NCBI RefSeq assembly: GCF_040054535.1 | Contig: NC_090795.1 | Coordinates: 10,387,001-10,451,000 of the forward strand | DNA length: 64,000 nt | Reading direction: 5' to 3' | Origin: Antennarius striatus | Taxonomy: Eukaryota > Chordata > Actinopteri > Lophiiformes > Antennariidae | Shown: positions 1 to 9,966 of the stretch, in pieces | Position numbering within the stretch: position 1 is the stretch's first letter | How the letters are laid out: each line of letters starts with the position of its first letter | The notes under the pieces: generated by a model | What the model was told of the DNA's origin: nothing | The model's database searches: none | What the model saw: only the letters and a program-made list of their open reading frames with translations | Position numbers and translations under genes: made by a program

Positions 1-1
1 C

Positions 2-115
2 TGCTACAACTGCAACAAGGCAGGTCACTTTGCCCGGGACTGCCCCCTTCCCAAAACTGGATACAGAGGCCCTTCGAGACGAGACCCCCCGTTCAACCCC
101 AGTCATTCACAATGA
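2..115 (+). pseudogene. gag: ERV gag, C-terminal nucleocapsid end (partial)
   Basis: The first 38 codons visible are the end of a Gag polyprotein. They contain one CCHC zinc knuckle (Cys at base 2, Cys at 11, His at 26, Cys at 41), spaced C-X2-C-X4-H-X4-C, followed by a basic, proline-rich tail. Such knuckles bind genomic RNA during packaging. The frame ends at a TGA (113-115). The downstream protease continues in exactly the same frame, so this is a gag-stop-pol arrangement of the readthrough type rather than a frameshift type. The upstream part of gag lies outside the window, so it cannot be judged intact or broken. Confidence 0.85.
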
Positions 116-763
116 CTAGCACGGGACTGCAGTGTAGACGATGGAGGAAGTGATGCACCAGATCCAGACGTGCCCCTCCAGATCTTAGACCTGCAGGCCA
201 TTTTCTCGTCCCTAGTAATTCCAACTGAAGCCACCAGAACCCTTCTGGTAGGCCCACTGCAAACAGCCGTCATCTTTGTCTGTGACACTGGAGCTGAGGT
301 GTCTCTCATCCTTGATGAAGTTCCAGGTCTGAAACCCTCCGGTCGAAGCATCCTCGTGGTAGGGGCCTCTGGAAAACCAACGCCCAATCCCTGGTCCAAA
401 AATTGTAAAGTCATTGACGAAGATGGAACAGAAGTCACGACCACCTTCGTTCTGAGCCCACACTGTCCAGTCAACCTTTTAGGCCGAGACCTTGTAGCAC
501 TCAACCTCAGTATTCTCGCTGACGGAACGACGCTCAAAGTCTCTAAAATGGACAACACATCACTATTGGTCCTTGAAAGTCCGTCCACGCCTACCACTTT
601 CTATGCCTTGGACCTAACCACAGCAGGGCCCTCTTCGGTGACCCTAGACCTCCTCGCACAGACAAAATCTACAGTCCCATGCCATTCTACAGTCATCCAA
701 ACATGCAGCCAAACACGCCGTCTCCATGCACCTTCATCAAGCCTCCAAATCACGTGTACCTGA
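116..763 (+). pseudogene. pro: ERV aspartic protease (retropepsin) and truncated pol start
   Basis: The open frame after the gag TGA encodes a retropepsin. The active-site triad DTGA lies at about 284-295 within a hydrophobic strand (VFVCDTGAEVSLI). The C-terminal LLGRD motif lies at about 479-493, preceded by a CPVN segment. Retropepsin works as a dimer and cuts Gag and Pol during maturation. Residues after about 600 should lead into reverse transcriptase, but no RT motif (such as LPQG or YxDD) appears. The frame instead ends at TGA 761-763 and resumes in RNase H-integrase linker sequence. The internal deletion therefore falls between roughly 640 and 760. Protease itself looks undamaged. Confidence 0.85.
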
Positions 764-1897
764 ATCGATCCCCTAGAAGTCCTCAAAGACATGCAATCGG
801 CTGCCCCAGACAAAGAAAACTCCTCATGGATGCTGTCTGGTGCTACCGTCACCGACGACCTTTACCACGTTGACAAAAAGCCATGCATTCCCCGCAGCTT
901 GTTCCACATGATTGCTGTGCTGAGTCATGGCAAGAGCCATGTCTCAACGGGAGGGATGATATCAATAGTGGAACAAGCCTTTCATATGTCACAAGGCCTC
1001 CAAACCTTCTTCAAAAACTTTTGTAGGAACTGCATCACATGCTGCCGCCACAACAGCCAAGGCAACATTAGACCAAAACGAGGACAACATCGAGTCGGCT
1101 CCTACCCGTTTGAAATCATCCACATGGACTTCATCGAGCTTAACACAGTCCAAAACTACAAGTACTGCCTAGTGTTGATTGACACACTAACCAAATGGGT
1201 CGAACTAGTCCCATCCAAACATGCAGACGCACTCACAGTTGCCAAAGCCTTATGCAAACACATCATCCCAGAACACGGTATACCACGCGTCATTCGTAGC
1301 GACAATGGTACACACTTCGTCAACGAAATTGTCCAAAACATAAGTAAACACCTTGGCATCAATATAAAACATCACTGTGCGTATCACCCGCAAAGTGCAG
1401 GCCTAGTTGAAAGAACAAACGGTACGGTCAAATTGCGACTCCGCAAAACCATGGAAGAAACCAAAAAGCCATGGCCAGAGTGTTTAGACTTAGTCAAAAC
1501 ATACATGCGCATCACACCCACAAGCACAGGTCTGACACCATTCGAAGCGGTACACGGCCGACCATTCAACCTCCCACTGTGGGAAGGTCAAACGGTACAA
1601 GAACAAATAGGCCAGCTCGATCCCCTGACAGAATGGCTGTGCAAACTCTTTGAAAAAAGAGAAATCCAAAGAGCAAATGATCTGCCCCCTTCCTCTTTAT
1701 CTCTGTCGCCCACACAGGAGCTGCCTGGACCTGGGGACCTGAACTTGCTTAAGGTTATCAAGAGAAAAAACTGGTCAAGTCCTAAGTGGAACGGGCCCTA
1801 CAGAGTATTGATCACCACCCCCATGGCTGTCAAGATTGCTGAACGAGACACGTGGATACACCAGTCCCATTGCAAGAAGGTCCAAGAATTACAATGA
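764..1897 (+). pseudogene. int: ERV integrase (RT/RNase H deleted)
   Basis: The frame is open from 764, with the first ATG at 791; as part of a Pol polyprotein it would not use its own start. Counting from 791, the zinc-binding HHCC domain is H46-X3-H50 and C78-X2-C81. The catalytic triad is D113 (in HMDF), D171 (in SDNGT) and E207 (in LVERTNG), giving the classic D,D(35)E spacing. A GPY motif at 336-338 marks the C-terminal DNA-binding domain. Integrase joins viral cDNA to host DNA. All catalytic residues are present, but the same transcript lacks RT, so the unit cannot replicate alone. The stop TGA (1895-1897) overlaps the env ATG by two bases. Confidence 0.92.
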
Positions 1898-3850
1898 AGG
1901 TCCAGCAACTCCTGGTAACAACCATTGGACTCCTGATGGCCGCCCCAACTAACCAGCAGAACGTCCAAGCAAAAATCTGGGGAGACGAGTACAAAGCAAC
2001 AGAATGCCCAACCACCACCAGCTATGATAGAGGTGTTCAACCTTACACATACTGCCTACCCCTCAACGGAACCAAGGCATCGATCACCATCCCCTTGGAA
2101 GGACTCACCACCTACTGCTACCGTTGCAACTCCTGGAGGAAACAAGCCAATAAACAACGACGCAACGGAGTCAAATACCACGACTTCTACTGGTATGCTG
2201 GGGCACCAAGGAATCCTCAAGTGGTCCACTATGACTCCAACCAAGGAGAGCCCTACGAGGAACCATGGAGTGAAGTCTTCCTCTACACATATTGGCCAAC
2301 ACACTCCGGCGATCAGTACCAATGGGCAGTATTGAAAACTGCCAAAGCCTACCGTCAGCTCTTCCCTAAGATGTCAACAAACGACACCCACGTAGTAATA
2401 ACAGTTGTGCCCACCACCCCAGGATGTGTCATATTCAGCCTGTGCCCAGCAACAGATGGCCCGGACCCAGAATTCAACATTCGCGTCCGTGTCTTATCAC
2501 CTAAAACCATTCCCTCTGTAGTCGGAGGCAACCCTGCTCTCCCAGCAGCTAAAAGACTCGTCGCCCCAGCCGTCATCCCGCCAGTACCACACGACGACCC
2601 CAGCCACTTTGGGTCTACATGGACTATACACGACGATGAGAATGACCCCGATCATCCTTCTCCGTTCCACGCCAACCTTTAGTGGAAGTACGCCAACCTT
2701 ACAGCCCATAAAGCCAACAAGTCTGGTTGCTATGTTTGCTCCATCCTCCCCCACGCTGTGTCCCAACCACACCTCTACGCTCCCCACTCAGCGAAACCCA
2801 CTCTTCCAGCATCCTGAACCAGACCCTGGGACTCACCCCCACGGACCCAAAAGCACCTCGGTATACCCCACTGCCACGTTTGACCAATGCTACGCCCCTA
2901 GGTCTTAGAGCAACTCTCAACCACAATGACCTAGACCACTGCACTGGTATCAATGGCACCTGCTTTCAATTGTGTGTCAACATCACTGGAGCTAATCTGA
3001 AAGGCTCCATCATTCCAAGTCACTGCAAAACAATCCGTTCCATTCCCTCTACTACTCACACCATTGCCCTGGACGAGATTTGGTGGCTTTGCGGTTGGAG
3101 AGTGTATATGGCCCTGCCCCGAAATTCATCTGCTATCTGTGCGCCAGTTCGCGTATCCGACCACACCTACCTTCTGACTCTTGAGGACCTGCCCACCAGA
3201 AGAAGCCGATATGTGGATTTCAAATCTCATGATCCCATCTGGGGATCCGATGTCCCCTCGGAAAACAAACATTGGACGACAGGACAAAAAGTCCTCCTAG
3301 CCCTTTTTCCAAACATTGGAGTAGGAAAAAACATGTTGCGCCTTGAGACCATCGACTATCGCCTCCAAAGTTTTATCAACGCCTCTATCACCATCAATGA
3401 TACCCAGAACAAAGAACTTACTGCCTTACGCTTCATGGCTCTCCAAAACAGGATGGCCCTCGATCTTAGTCTCGCCCTCCAAGGTGGTGTCTGTGCAATG
3501 ATCGGTGAATCCTGTTGTACCTACATCCCAGACGAGAACTCCACCATCATCGATGCTATGCGTACTATGACGAATCTTCGCCGCGCCATGTCCGCGGACC
3601 CTCACCCCCAAGCCGGCTGGCTCGATTGGCTCTTCACTGGCACATGGTCCCAGGTGCTGGTAAAAATCATCTTCCCTTTGTCGCCGTCGTCGTCCTCTTC
3701 CTCCTGACATGTGCCTTTTGCTCATGTTGTGTGATCCCCATGTCCAAACGCATGATGAGCCAGGTGTTCGTTGCCCACCTCCATGCTTACAACCTTGTCA
3801 AAATTGAGGACATTGACTCTGACATTGACGAGGAACTATCCTCTATCTAA
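1894..3850 (+). pseudogene. env: ERV envelope gene, broken into several frames
   Basis: This is a gamma-type envelope in pieces. Piece 1 (1894-2682) starts with a hydrophobic signal peptide, has N-glycosylation sites, and ends at an in-frame TAG (2680-2682). The same frame continues past the TAG and carries a CxxC motif (CYVC, about 2719-2730) before a stop near 2818. The coding then moves to another frame until about 3707. That piece has a WWLCG motif, a furin-like basic stretch (RRSR, about 3201-3212), an LQNR heptad region, an immunosuppressive-domain-like segment and CX6CC at 3492-3518. The membrane anchor and short cytoplasmic tail lie in a third frame, ending at 3850. The surface and fusion functions are known for the family. 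With one stop and two frameshifts this copy is not functional. Confidence 0.88.
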
Positions 3851-4186
3851 AGAACTTTCTCCCTCGTCGGGGGAGCAGGCACCCGCCTGGTCCCCTGCTG
3901 CGTGGTATAGCCACCACCAAGCACCCGTCGCAACTTAAGCGATTGTGGCGCCTTCGGTCAGGCTCACCCTTTTCCCACAGGTCATCCAGGTCATGAGACT
4001 GCCGCTCCATGTGGAGGGTAGGAGGGGAATTTTCCCCAACTGTGCATTTCTCCATGTTCCCATTCCGAATTGCTTAGGGTTTTTCGCCCCTCCCTGGGTT
4101 GACCACCTGTTTGTGAAGTTTCTCCCATGATGACACGATGAAAAGCTTTCGAGACAAGTTGTGTTTGATGTTTAAAAACCCACAAC

Positions 4187-4196
4187 AGGAGGGAAA
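4187..4196 (+). other. Polypurine tract candidate
   Basis: A run of purines (AGGAGGGAAA) lies directly before a TG dinucleotide, as expected for the plus-strand primer that borders the 3' LTR. A second purine-rich stretch at about 4012-4030 is an alternative, but it is followed by TT, not TG. Confidence 0.55.
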
Positions 4197-4675
4197 TGCA
4201 AGATAAGCTAAAATTTAAATGAAGTGTATATGTGTTTCTAAAGTGTCATAATCTACATTTAGAAGTGCTGCACCCGAATGTACTAACAAACACATCCTGT
4301 TCCAGTTAATCACCTACTGCAGACAGCTAAAACCTTGATGACGATTAGAATGTTCCAACATAGATAACCACAAGTTAACTCCCAACATGTAGAAAAACGT
4401 CTTATTGTTCTTGACCTTGTGTGTGATCTAAACTGTTACGACGCCTGCGCGCGTCTCTATCTAACCCTGCTCTATCCATTTTTTAATAAAAGAAAGCAGC
4501 CGGGGGGAACAGAGTCAGAGTTTACTTTGAATTGCACCAAGTCAAGTGCATCTCTTCTGTGTCTCTCCCTGCTGCAGCTGGTAAAACTTTAAAACCTCTC
4601 TGGGTGCCTTTGTCTGATGACCCTGGTCTAGCTTAGAACAGTTTTTGAGTGAGTGTTCGAGATTTAGACCCAACA
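4197..4675 (+). repeat. ERV 3' LTR (about 479 bp)
   Basis: The proposed LTR begins TG after the polypurine tract and ends CA at 4674-4675, exactly where copia gag homology on the other strand resumes. It contains an AATAAA at 4485-4490, consistent with the R-region polyadenylation signal, followed by a GT-rich stretch. The right edge is well supported by the interrupted copia frame. The left edge is less certain because the 5' LTR is outside the window for comparison. Confidence 0.7.
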
Positions 4676-5269
4676 TTTACTTTTAAATTGTATAAACGTC
4701 ATGTCTTCACTGCTCTGTGTTACGTGAATGACAAAAGGCTTGTAAGGCTCTGGAAGTCCCCTCATTACCATAGCGATCATCAGCTCATCACTGATCACTT
4801 GTTTTGTGTTTCTCAGAGCAGTTACTGCCTTTTCCGCTCTGATAATGTAGTCTGTTACACTTTCACCAGACTTTTTCTTGAGAGAACATAGTTCGTTGTA
4901 CAGGAAAATAATTCTGGGCTTACCCTGGCTGGCGTAATGGTCCCGCAGTATTTTCAGAGCTTTTCGACCGTAATCTGCAGCCCCCCTCATTACCAATGAC
5001 AGGCTTTTATAGTCGAGGAACTGAATTAACTCTGCGTAACATTCTGCATTCTTCTCTGGGTCTGGGTCTGCAGTGGATAATATTGTGTCCTTCAAACCTT
5101 CAAGTCTCATGTGTCCCAGAAACTTCACTTCCCACAGCTCGTAGTTGTTTTCGTCTCCGTCAAAAACTAATCGTTGCCATCTTCCTCCTGTTGTTCGTAG
5201 CCTGGGCCCATAACCTGTTGCGTTTTGATTTCCATATTCCTCTTCACCCATAATTATGAGGCGGTACAC
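4676..5269 (-). pseudogene. Copia-type gag polyprotein fragment (UBN2-like), truncated by the ERV
   Basis: Read on the - strand from either of two ATGs (5267-5269, or the MGEEEY start at about 5251), this encodes nearly 200 residues of the copia-type Gag family. It has an N-terminal FDGDENNYELWEVKF block (the usual F.G..Y..W motif), then an L..S..Y..A...W-like helical region and the GLP..Y..F motif near the C-terminus. The reading frame loses homology at the ERV LTR edge after about 198 codons, and the three codons after FKSK come from the LTR. The zinc knuckle and pol are absent. No stop interrupts the surviving part, so this is either a fairly young copia insertion or a fragment under little decay. 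Function is inferred from the family only. Confidence 0.75.
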
Positions 5270-5714
5270 GGGTTAAACATCCGTAACTTTTATTTGTGTA
5301 GTCTTCTCAGCCACAGCGGCACACACTCACAGCAGCGCTACAACACATCTAATTAGTGGCACATCACTTAGAGTAATACCCGCCAAAAATCACGTACCCC
5401 ATCTGACGTAAACAAACAAACGGCAACGTAAAGTCCGTTACTGTCATAAAACTAAAACATAAATACAGCAGCTGAGATATTATAATATAAATGTGAATAA
5501 AGATTAATGAGATCATATATCTGAACAGATTACTATGACAACAAACACATACAACAACTCTTAATGGAAATTTTCGACATCCTGGCAAATGACCGGGGGC
5601 AAGTTCTCATCCCGTTAAACTTTACTGCCCCCCCCCCCCAAAAAGACAGATTTTTCATTATTACAACAAACTAGAGTCCTTGACGATGAAGTAACAGAAT
5701 ATGAAGCCAATCGT
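5270..5714. other. AT-rich sequence between copia gag and a duplicated segment
   Basis: On the - strand this is the leader side of the copia gag, so an LTR could lie here, but I could not find a clear TG...CA pair or a primer-binding site. Positions 5527-5562 repeat a 35-base stretch that also occurs at about 5745 and 12050. A run of C occurs at about 5626-5639. Confidence 0.4.
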
Positions 5715-5915
5715 AATATGTTAAGATTTGTAACCCAACAATTACTGGATTGTTATGACAACAAACACATACAACAACTCTACAACAGCTGGGTGTAGGA
5801 AATTGTTCTTTTTTTAAACTTTCTGATCAATGGGACTTCACGTCGGTCCCCGTTGTGTCAATCTCAAATTCAAAGTCGCTCCAGAAATCAATTCCATCCA
5901 GGTCAGTACTCGGAG
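5715..5915 (-). repeat. Segment duplicated at 12019-12225 (contains the nup58-like exon D)
   Basis: About 200 bases here match 12019-12225 closely along their whole length, with small indels. The right-hand copy contains a nup58-type exon with a GTAAGT donor. In this left copy the donor bases are lost (CGTGAAGTCCC in place of CGTAAAGTAAGTCCC). The left copy also lies inside a - strand open frame (6093-5827) whose upstream half has no match in the other copy. Homology stops sharply at both ends. Confidence 0.8.
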
Positions 5916-6030
5916 AGGGGAAGTTCTCATCCATCAAAGTTTCCTCGATTGACCGATATGCTGAAGTCAAGGCCGGGCCAGTAGTTGGAGCTGGATCTGA
6001 ATCTGCTGAAGATGAATCCATTTTGACAGA
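5827..6030 (-). other. Small acidic open frame including the duplicated segment
   Basis: On the - strand an ATG at about 6020 opens a frame of about 64 codons that begins MDSSSADSDPAP and is rich in D, E, S and T. Its second half is shared with nup58-like exon D (STDL.GIDFWS). The first half is unrelated to the other copy. No splice donor remains at its end. I do not recognise a protein family. It may be a chance frame formed by the duplication, or the N-terminal exon of something lost. Confidence 0.3.
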
Positions 6031-6911
6031 GTGGTGCTTTCTACGGAAAACATGTTTTAACTGAAGAAGAGACCGCGGACCGTTGACCCTCACGCCGGCA
6101 TCTTTGACACAGGAAGAAAGAAAAAGAGCTACGTATTAAAATGTTTAATTCATGTTGGATGAAATTCATTGTTTATTATGTTGAATTATTGTTTGATGAA
6201 ATGTGTGGTGTCTTCTCAGTATTGCTGGGGATACTTATGAGGGAATTTGTCTTGCTCACGGGACAGATGCAAAAAAAAGACAGCCAGAGAAACTAACCTG
6301 CGAAGGTGCTGTGGGTCTCATGAACCAATGGGGGTGCGGGAAAAGGGTCAGGTGCCCGGAAGTTCGGGGAGCACTTGCGAGAGGAGAGGAGGGGAGGAAC
6401 GCGCGAAGAGACTGCGGAGATTACGAGCGACACGTACGGATTGATGACTGAGAGTGTGGCGGTGCTTAGTTCACGCTTCTATGAGTTTGTTCCTAAGTTT
6501 GGGGAGAAAGTTGGTAGTGGAGTGACAGCGTGTGAAGCCGCCAATTCTCACTGCCGCAGATGGAGCAGGTGTGGACCAATTCTTCGCCTAGGAGCATCCA
6601 TCCAGCAGACTGGGAGTTTGCTCGTGCAGAACTACGAGCCCAGTAGCGGCCACCAGCCGGGACCCATACACCTCAAACTGCAAGAGCCAGGCCTGCAACG
6701 CACGTGGACTGGGTATTTAGATATTTAGTTATTATTGCCGACTTAAAGTACTTTTTTTTTTAGTTTCAGTACCCGTTGGACTGTTGTTGTTTTATATTAC
6801 AGGGTTGTTATAATGACATGTGTTCTCTAATGTTGATGAATACATGTACGTTTTTAAATGCGATTACATGTCATTCACTGAAAGGAATATTGAATAGTAC
6901 TATCCCAGAGC
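6031..6911. other. No recognised gene; GC-richer block at 6280-6720
   Basis: This stretch has no recognisable protein match. A GC-richer part (about 6280-6720) with several short + strand frames resembles a decayed LTR or promoter-like sequence. I see no diagnostic motif. Confidence 0.3.
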
Positions 6912-7240
6912 TAATCTTCTACTTTGCCTTTCGGCTTTTCCCTTCAGGGGTCACCACAGCGAATCAATCTCCTCCATCTAACCCTGTCTTCTGCATCCTC
7001 TTCTCTCTCACCAACTACACTTCATGTCCTCTTTCACTACATCCATAAATCTCCTCTTTGGTCTTCCTCTAGGCCTCCTGCCAGGCAGTTCAAAACTCAG
7101 CATCCTTCTACCAAAATATTCACTATCTCTCCTGTGTACATGCCTAAACCATATCAGTCTGGCCTCTCTGACTTTGCCTCCAAAACCTCTAACATGTGCT
7201 GTCCCTCTGATGTACTCATTCCTCTGATTTTACTCATTTG
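6912..7240 (-). mobile_element. LINE 3' end fragment (copy 1)
   Basis: The sequence matches 8928-9141 joined to 9961-10160 over most of its length. On the - strand the related copy encodes a tail typical of fish non-LTR retrotransposon ORF2 C-termini: a GRRPRGRPKRR-type basic stretch, then a DVVKEDM motif and an RVR...IRCG motif. This copy is frame-damaged. It serves as the empty-site reference for the insertion in copy 2. Confidence 0.65.
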
Positions 7241-7651
7241 ATAACCAGAAAAGCATCCTGCTGTTTTGTACTTAATCTAGACTGTTGTCAGTGAGTAGTG
7301 AATATTGCCAGATAAGTGATAATATAAGGTGTGTGCTTGTTATGTATAGTACAGTGGATGCACAGGCTGCTCGTTACTGTAACGTTAATTCAGTCAAAGA
7401 CAGGGTGTGCAGGTGGGTGTCCTACAAAACGAAAGCCCAGCTATCTGTTGTATGAACATACAGCTCATGGATGCTCTGAAACATGGATGCTGTCAGGCTA
7501 GTACTGCGGTATTAGCCTGAGTCCTCAGGCTAAAACACCAGTAAGTCTAAACCAGGGGTCTGCAACTTTTAACATCAAAAGAGCCATTTGAACCTAGTTT
7601 CCACAGGAAAAAAAACAATGAGAGCAGTGAATACTTTTGACATTTTAATAT

Positions 7652-7653
<2 letters not shown>

Positions 7654-7684
<31 letters not shown>

Positions 7685-7754
7685 TGTGTGTGTGTATATG
7701 TATATATATATATATATATATATGTACACAAAGTGTAAAAACATTATGTGTGTG

Positions 7755-7811
<57 letters not shown>
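7654..7811. repeat. TG and TA microsatellites with a 21-bp inverted repeat
   Basis: (TG)n at about 7654-7695 is followed by (TA)n at about 7697-7723 and a longer (TA)n at about 7757-7811. The second TA tract is flanked by perfect 21-base inverted arms at 7728-7748 and 7817-7837 (core GTGTAAAAACATTATG). Confidence 0.9.
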
Positions 7812-7813
<2 letters not shown>

Positions 7814-7850
7814 ATACATAATGTTTTTACACTTTGTATAAATGACTATA

Positions 7851-8174
7851 CAGTAATCCCTCCCGCATTGTTGCATCAACACGCGTGGTTTCGCTACATC
7901 GCAGATTTTTAGTAGGTACCTGTAGTCACTCCTACCGTACGCGCATGCATTTGGCTGACAGCATCCATGAAACACAGAAATGCTTTTAACAGTCTAGAAG
8001 AGTGTGGGAAGAGGTAATACAGATATATGGTGGTTTAATATCAGTATGCGGAGGGTTCATGAACGTTTAAATTACAGTAAATAATAACATACTTAGTTTG
8101 TAACTATATCGTGGAATTTCGTTTTTCATGGGTGGTCATGGAACGCATGAACCGTGAGCAATGAGGGATTACTG
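7851..8174. mobile_element. Tigger-type MITE (324 bp) with TA target duplication
   Basis: The ends are inverted: CAGTAATCCCTC at 7851 and GAGGGATTACTG at 8163-8174. Each is flanked by TA (7849-7850 and 8175-8176), the target duplication of Tc1/mariner/pogo elements. The inside has no open frame of note, so it is non-autonomous. Confidence 0.8.
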
Positions 8175-8927
8175 TATTTTTGAAATAAAAACAATACAAA
8201 TTATTGTATTTATCTATGTAGTGATAATATTTTTGAATATGTTGAATTTGTGTAAAAATAACAATGACTGAATGGCTCTTTCAACTACATTAAAAAGCTG
8301 AACTTGTACTATCCATCTAGTAAAGAGAAACAAAAACTTGCTAGACTAGAACTACAACTAAACTAGAACTTGCAGGCTGTCAGACCTGGAACTGGCAGTC
8401 GTTACTGGGTCAACGTGGCTGCCATGGCAACAGCTGCAGTGTTGGGTACATTGGAGAAGGGGAGAGGTCTGGTTGTGACTCGTGTTGTACTCTGTCACTT
8501 CCTGTTAGGTGCCCGTTTGCAGTCAAAGACGTCCGAGGAGTCTCCCAGGATGGCTTGACGGAAGGAAAGGTACTTTTGCTTCAGGGTCTACATCAGACGT
8601 ACACAAAGTGATGCGCAAAAAAGAATGCAGTCAGTATGTGTTTCACACACGTGCAAAAAATGTTTAAACAGATTGAAGCTGACACAAAAACAAAATTTCA
8701 GAATATTATTATTTTGAGACAGAGCTGGAAGAAACAAACTGACCTGGATATTCTCATGTCAAACTGGAGCTGGGCGGCCTGAGCATCACATGCCTGTTCC
8801 GTGTACTGGATAGCCAGGAACAACTCTGAAGACATTTGTGGGGAGTTTATATAATAATTAAGGGGGGGGGATAATGATGAGCAACAACCAGAAAGTGTCC
8901 TATGAAAACACTTAATACACATCTTAA

Positions 8928-9141
8928 ATCTATTTCTTCTTTTCCTTTCGGCTTTTCCCTCCAGGGGTTACCACACCGAATAAATGGCCTCCCTCTAACC
9001 CTGTCTTCTGCATCCTCTTCTCTCACGCCAACTACCTTCATGTCCTCTTTCACTACATCCATAAACCTCCTCTTTGGTCGTCCTCTAGGCCTCCTGCCTG
9101 GCAGTTCAAAACTCAGCATCCTTCCATCGATATATTCACTA
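8928..9141 (-). mobile_element. LINE 3' end fragment (copy 2, left half)
   Basis: This matches copy 1 at 6912. On the - strand it encodes the ORF2 tail with a GRRPRGRPKRRFMDVV stretch, EEDAEDRVRGR and IRCG. The match breaks off after ATATTCACTA at about 9141 and resumes at 9961, showing a later insertion. Confidence 0.75.
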
Positions 9142-9920
9142 CCTTTGCTGGTCGGGTCATTCTCTCTACTCTCCACAGCAGTCACCAACCTGGGCGTGCG
9201 AATGGACCCCCATTTGACATTTGACACCCACATCAAGCATCTGTGTAAGACCTCCGTCTACCACCTTAGGAACGTTGCCAAGCTCCGCCCCACACTCTCT
9301 CTGTCCGATGCTGAAAAACTGGTACACGCCTTTGTCTCCTCCAGGCTGGATTATTGTAATGCGCTCCTCATCGGGATCCCTAGCAAGAGCATTCACAAGC
9401 TCCAATACATACAGAACAGCGCTGCTAGGATCCTGATGAGGGTGCGGAAATTTGACCATGTCACCCCCATCCTGGAATCACTGCACTGGCTCCCCGTGGA
9501 ACTCAGGATTGAATATAAGATCTCCCTCCTCACCCACTAGTGCGTACACGGTAACGCTCCAGCCTACCTAAAGGAACTCCTCGTCCCCCAGACCTCCTCA
9601 CGCACCCTCCGCTCCAGCACAGCCAACCTCCTCAGGGTCCCCAGAACCAAGTTGCACAGCATGGGTGATCGAGCCTTCTGCTCAGCTGCTCCCAGTCTGT
9701 GGAATGCTCTCCCTGACCATCTGAGAGCGCCACAGACTGTGGATTCTTTTAAACGTAGCCTAAAGACTCACCTTTTTAAAAAGGCCTTTCCTTAGCCTTT
9801 TATATATGCCTTATTGTTGGGTTGTGTTGTTTTAATAGTTTGCTTCACCATAGGTTTTATGCTTTCTTTGTCTTTGTAGCACTTTGAGATTTTTGTAATG
9901 TTAAGTGCAATATAAATAAA

Positions 9921-9960
<40 letters not shown>
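9142..9960 (+). mobile_element. L2-type LINE, 5'-truncated, nested in another LINE
   Basis: On the + strand this encodes the C-terminal part of a non-LTR reverse transcriptase: NLGVRMDPHLTF, LVHAFVSSRLDYCNALL, IQNSAARIL, SLHWLPVELRI, then after a TAG (9538-9540) APAYLKELL and SLWNALPDHLR. The order and motifs are those of L2/Maui-like fish LINEs. It ends with AATATAAATAAAATT and an (ATT)n tail (9922-9960), typical of L2 3' ends. The internal stop and the missing 5' end show it is inactive. The insertion point is defined by comparison with copy 1 at 6912-7240. Confidence 0.85.

Positions 9961-9966
<6 letters not shown>

Larger units (their letters stand above)
1..4675 (+). mobile_element. Defective class I endogenous retrovirus, 3' portion
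   Basis: The order read on the + strand is gag zinc knuckle, protease, integrase, env, polypurine tract and LTR, which is the retroviral order. The window begins inside gag, so the 5' LTR, most of gag and the primer-binding site are outside it. Reverse transcriptase and nearly all of RNase H are missing between protease and integrase. env carries a stop and at least two frameshifts. Gag and pol share one reading frame separated by a stop codon, and env begins on the pol stop; both are gamma/epsilon-retrovirus traits. The TM subunit has a CX6CC motif, also a gamma-type trait. The element is dead as it stands. The 3' LTR end abuts an interrupted copia gag, which fixes the insertion point. The genus-level assignment is an inference. 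Confidence 0.9.
7553..8310. mobile_element. Degenerate hAT-like element carrying a nested MITE
   Basis: The left end reads CAGGGGTCTGCAAC, the usual start of hAT/Charlie-type elements, followed by AAAAGAGCCATTT. At about 8270 the reverse complement (AATGGCTCTTTC) recurs near an A/T-rich end. The element would then span about 750 bases and contain the TA microsatellites and the MITE at 7851-8174. The right end is poorly defined. Confidence 0.4.

Noticed and set aside
4012-4030. Alternative polypurine tract
   Set aside because: It is not followed by TG, and it would make the LTR about 650 bases with no supporting end; the tract at 4187 fits better.
7547-7975. Open frames rich in YIYI, VCVC or THTH on both strands
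   Set aside because: They are translations of TA, TG and CA microsatellites; the same applies near 23.2, 29.2, 30.1, 54.8, 55.2 and 59.1 kb.
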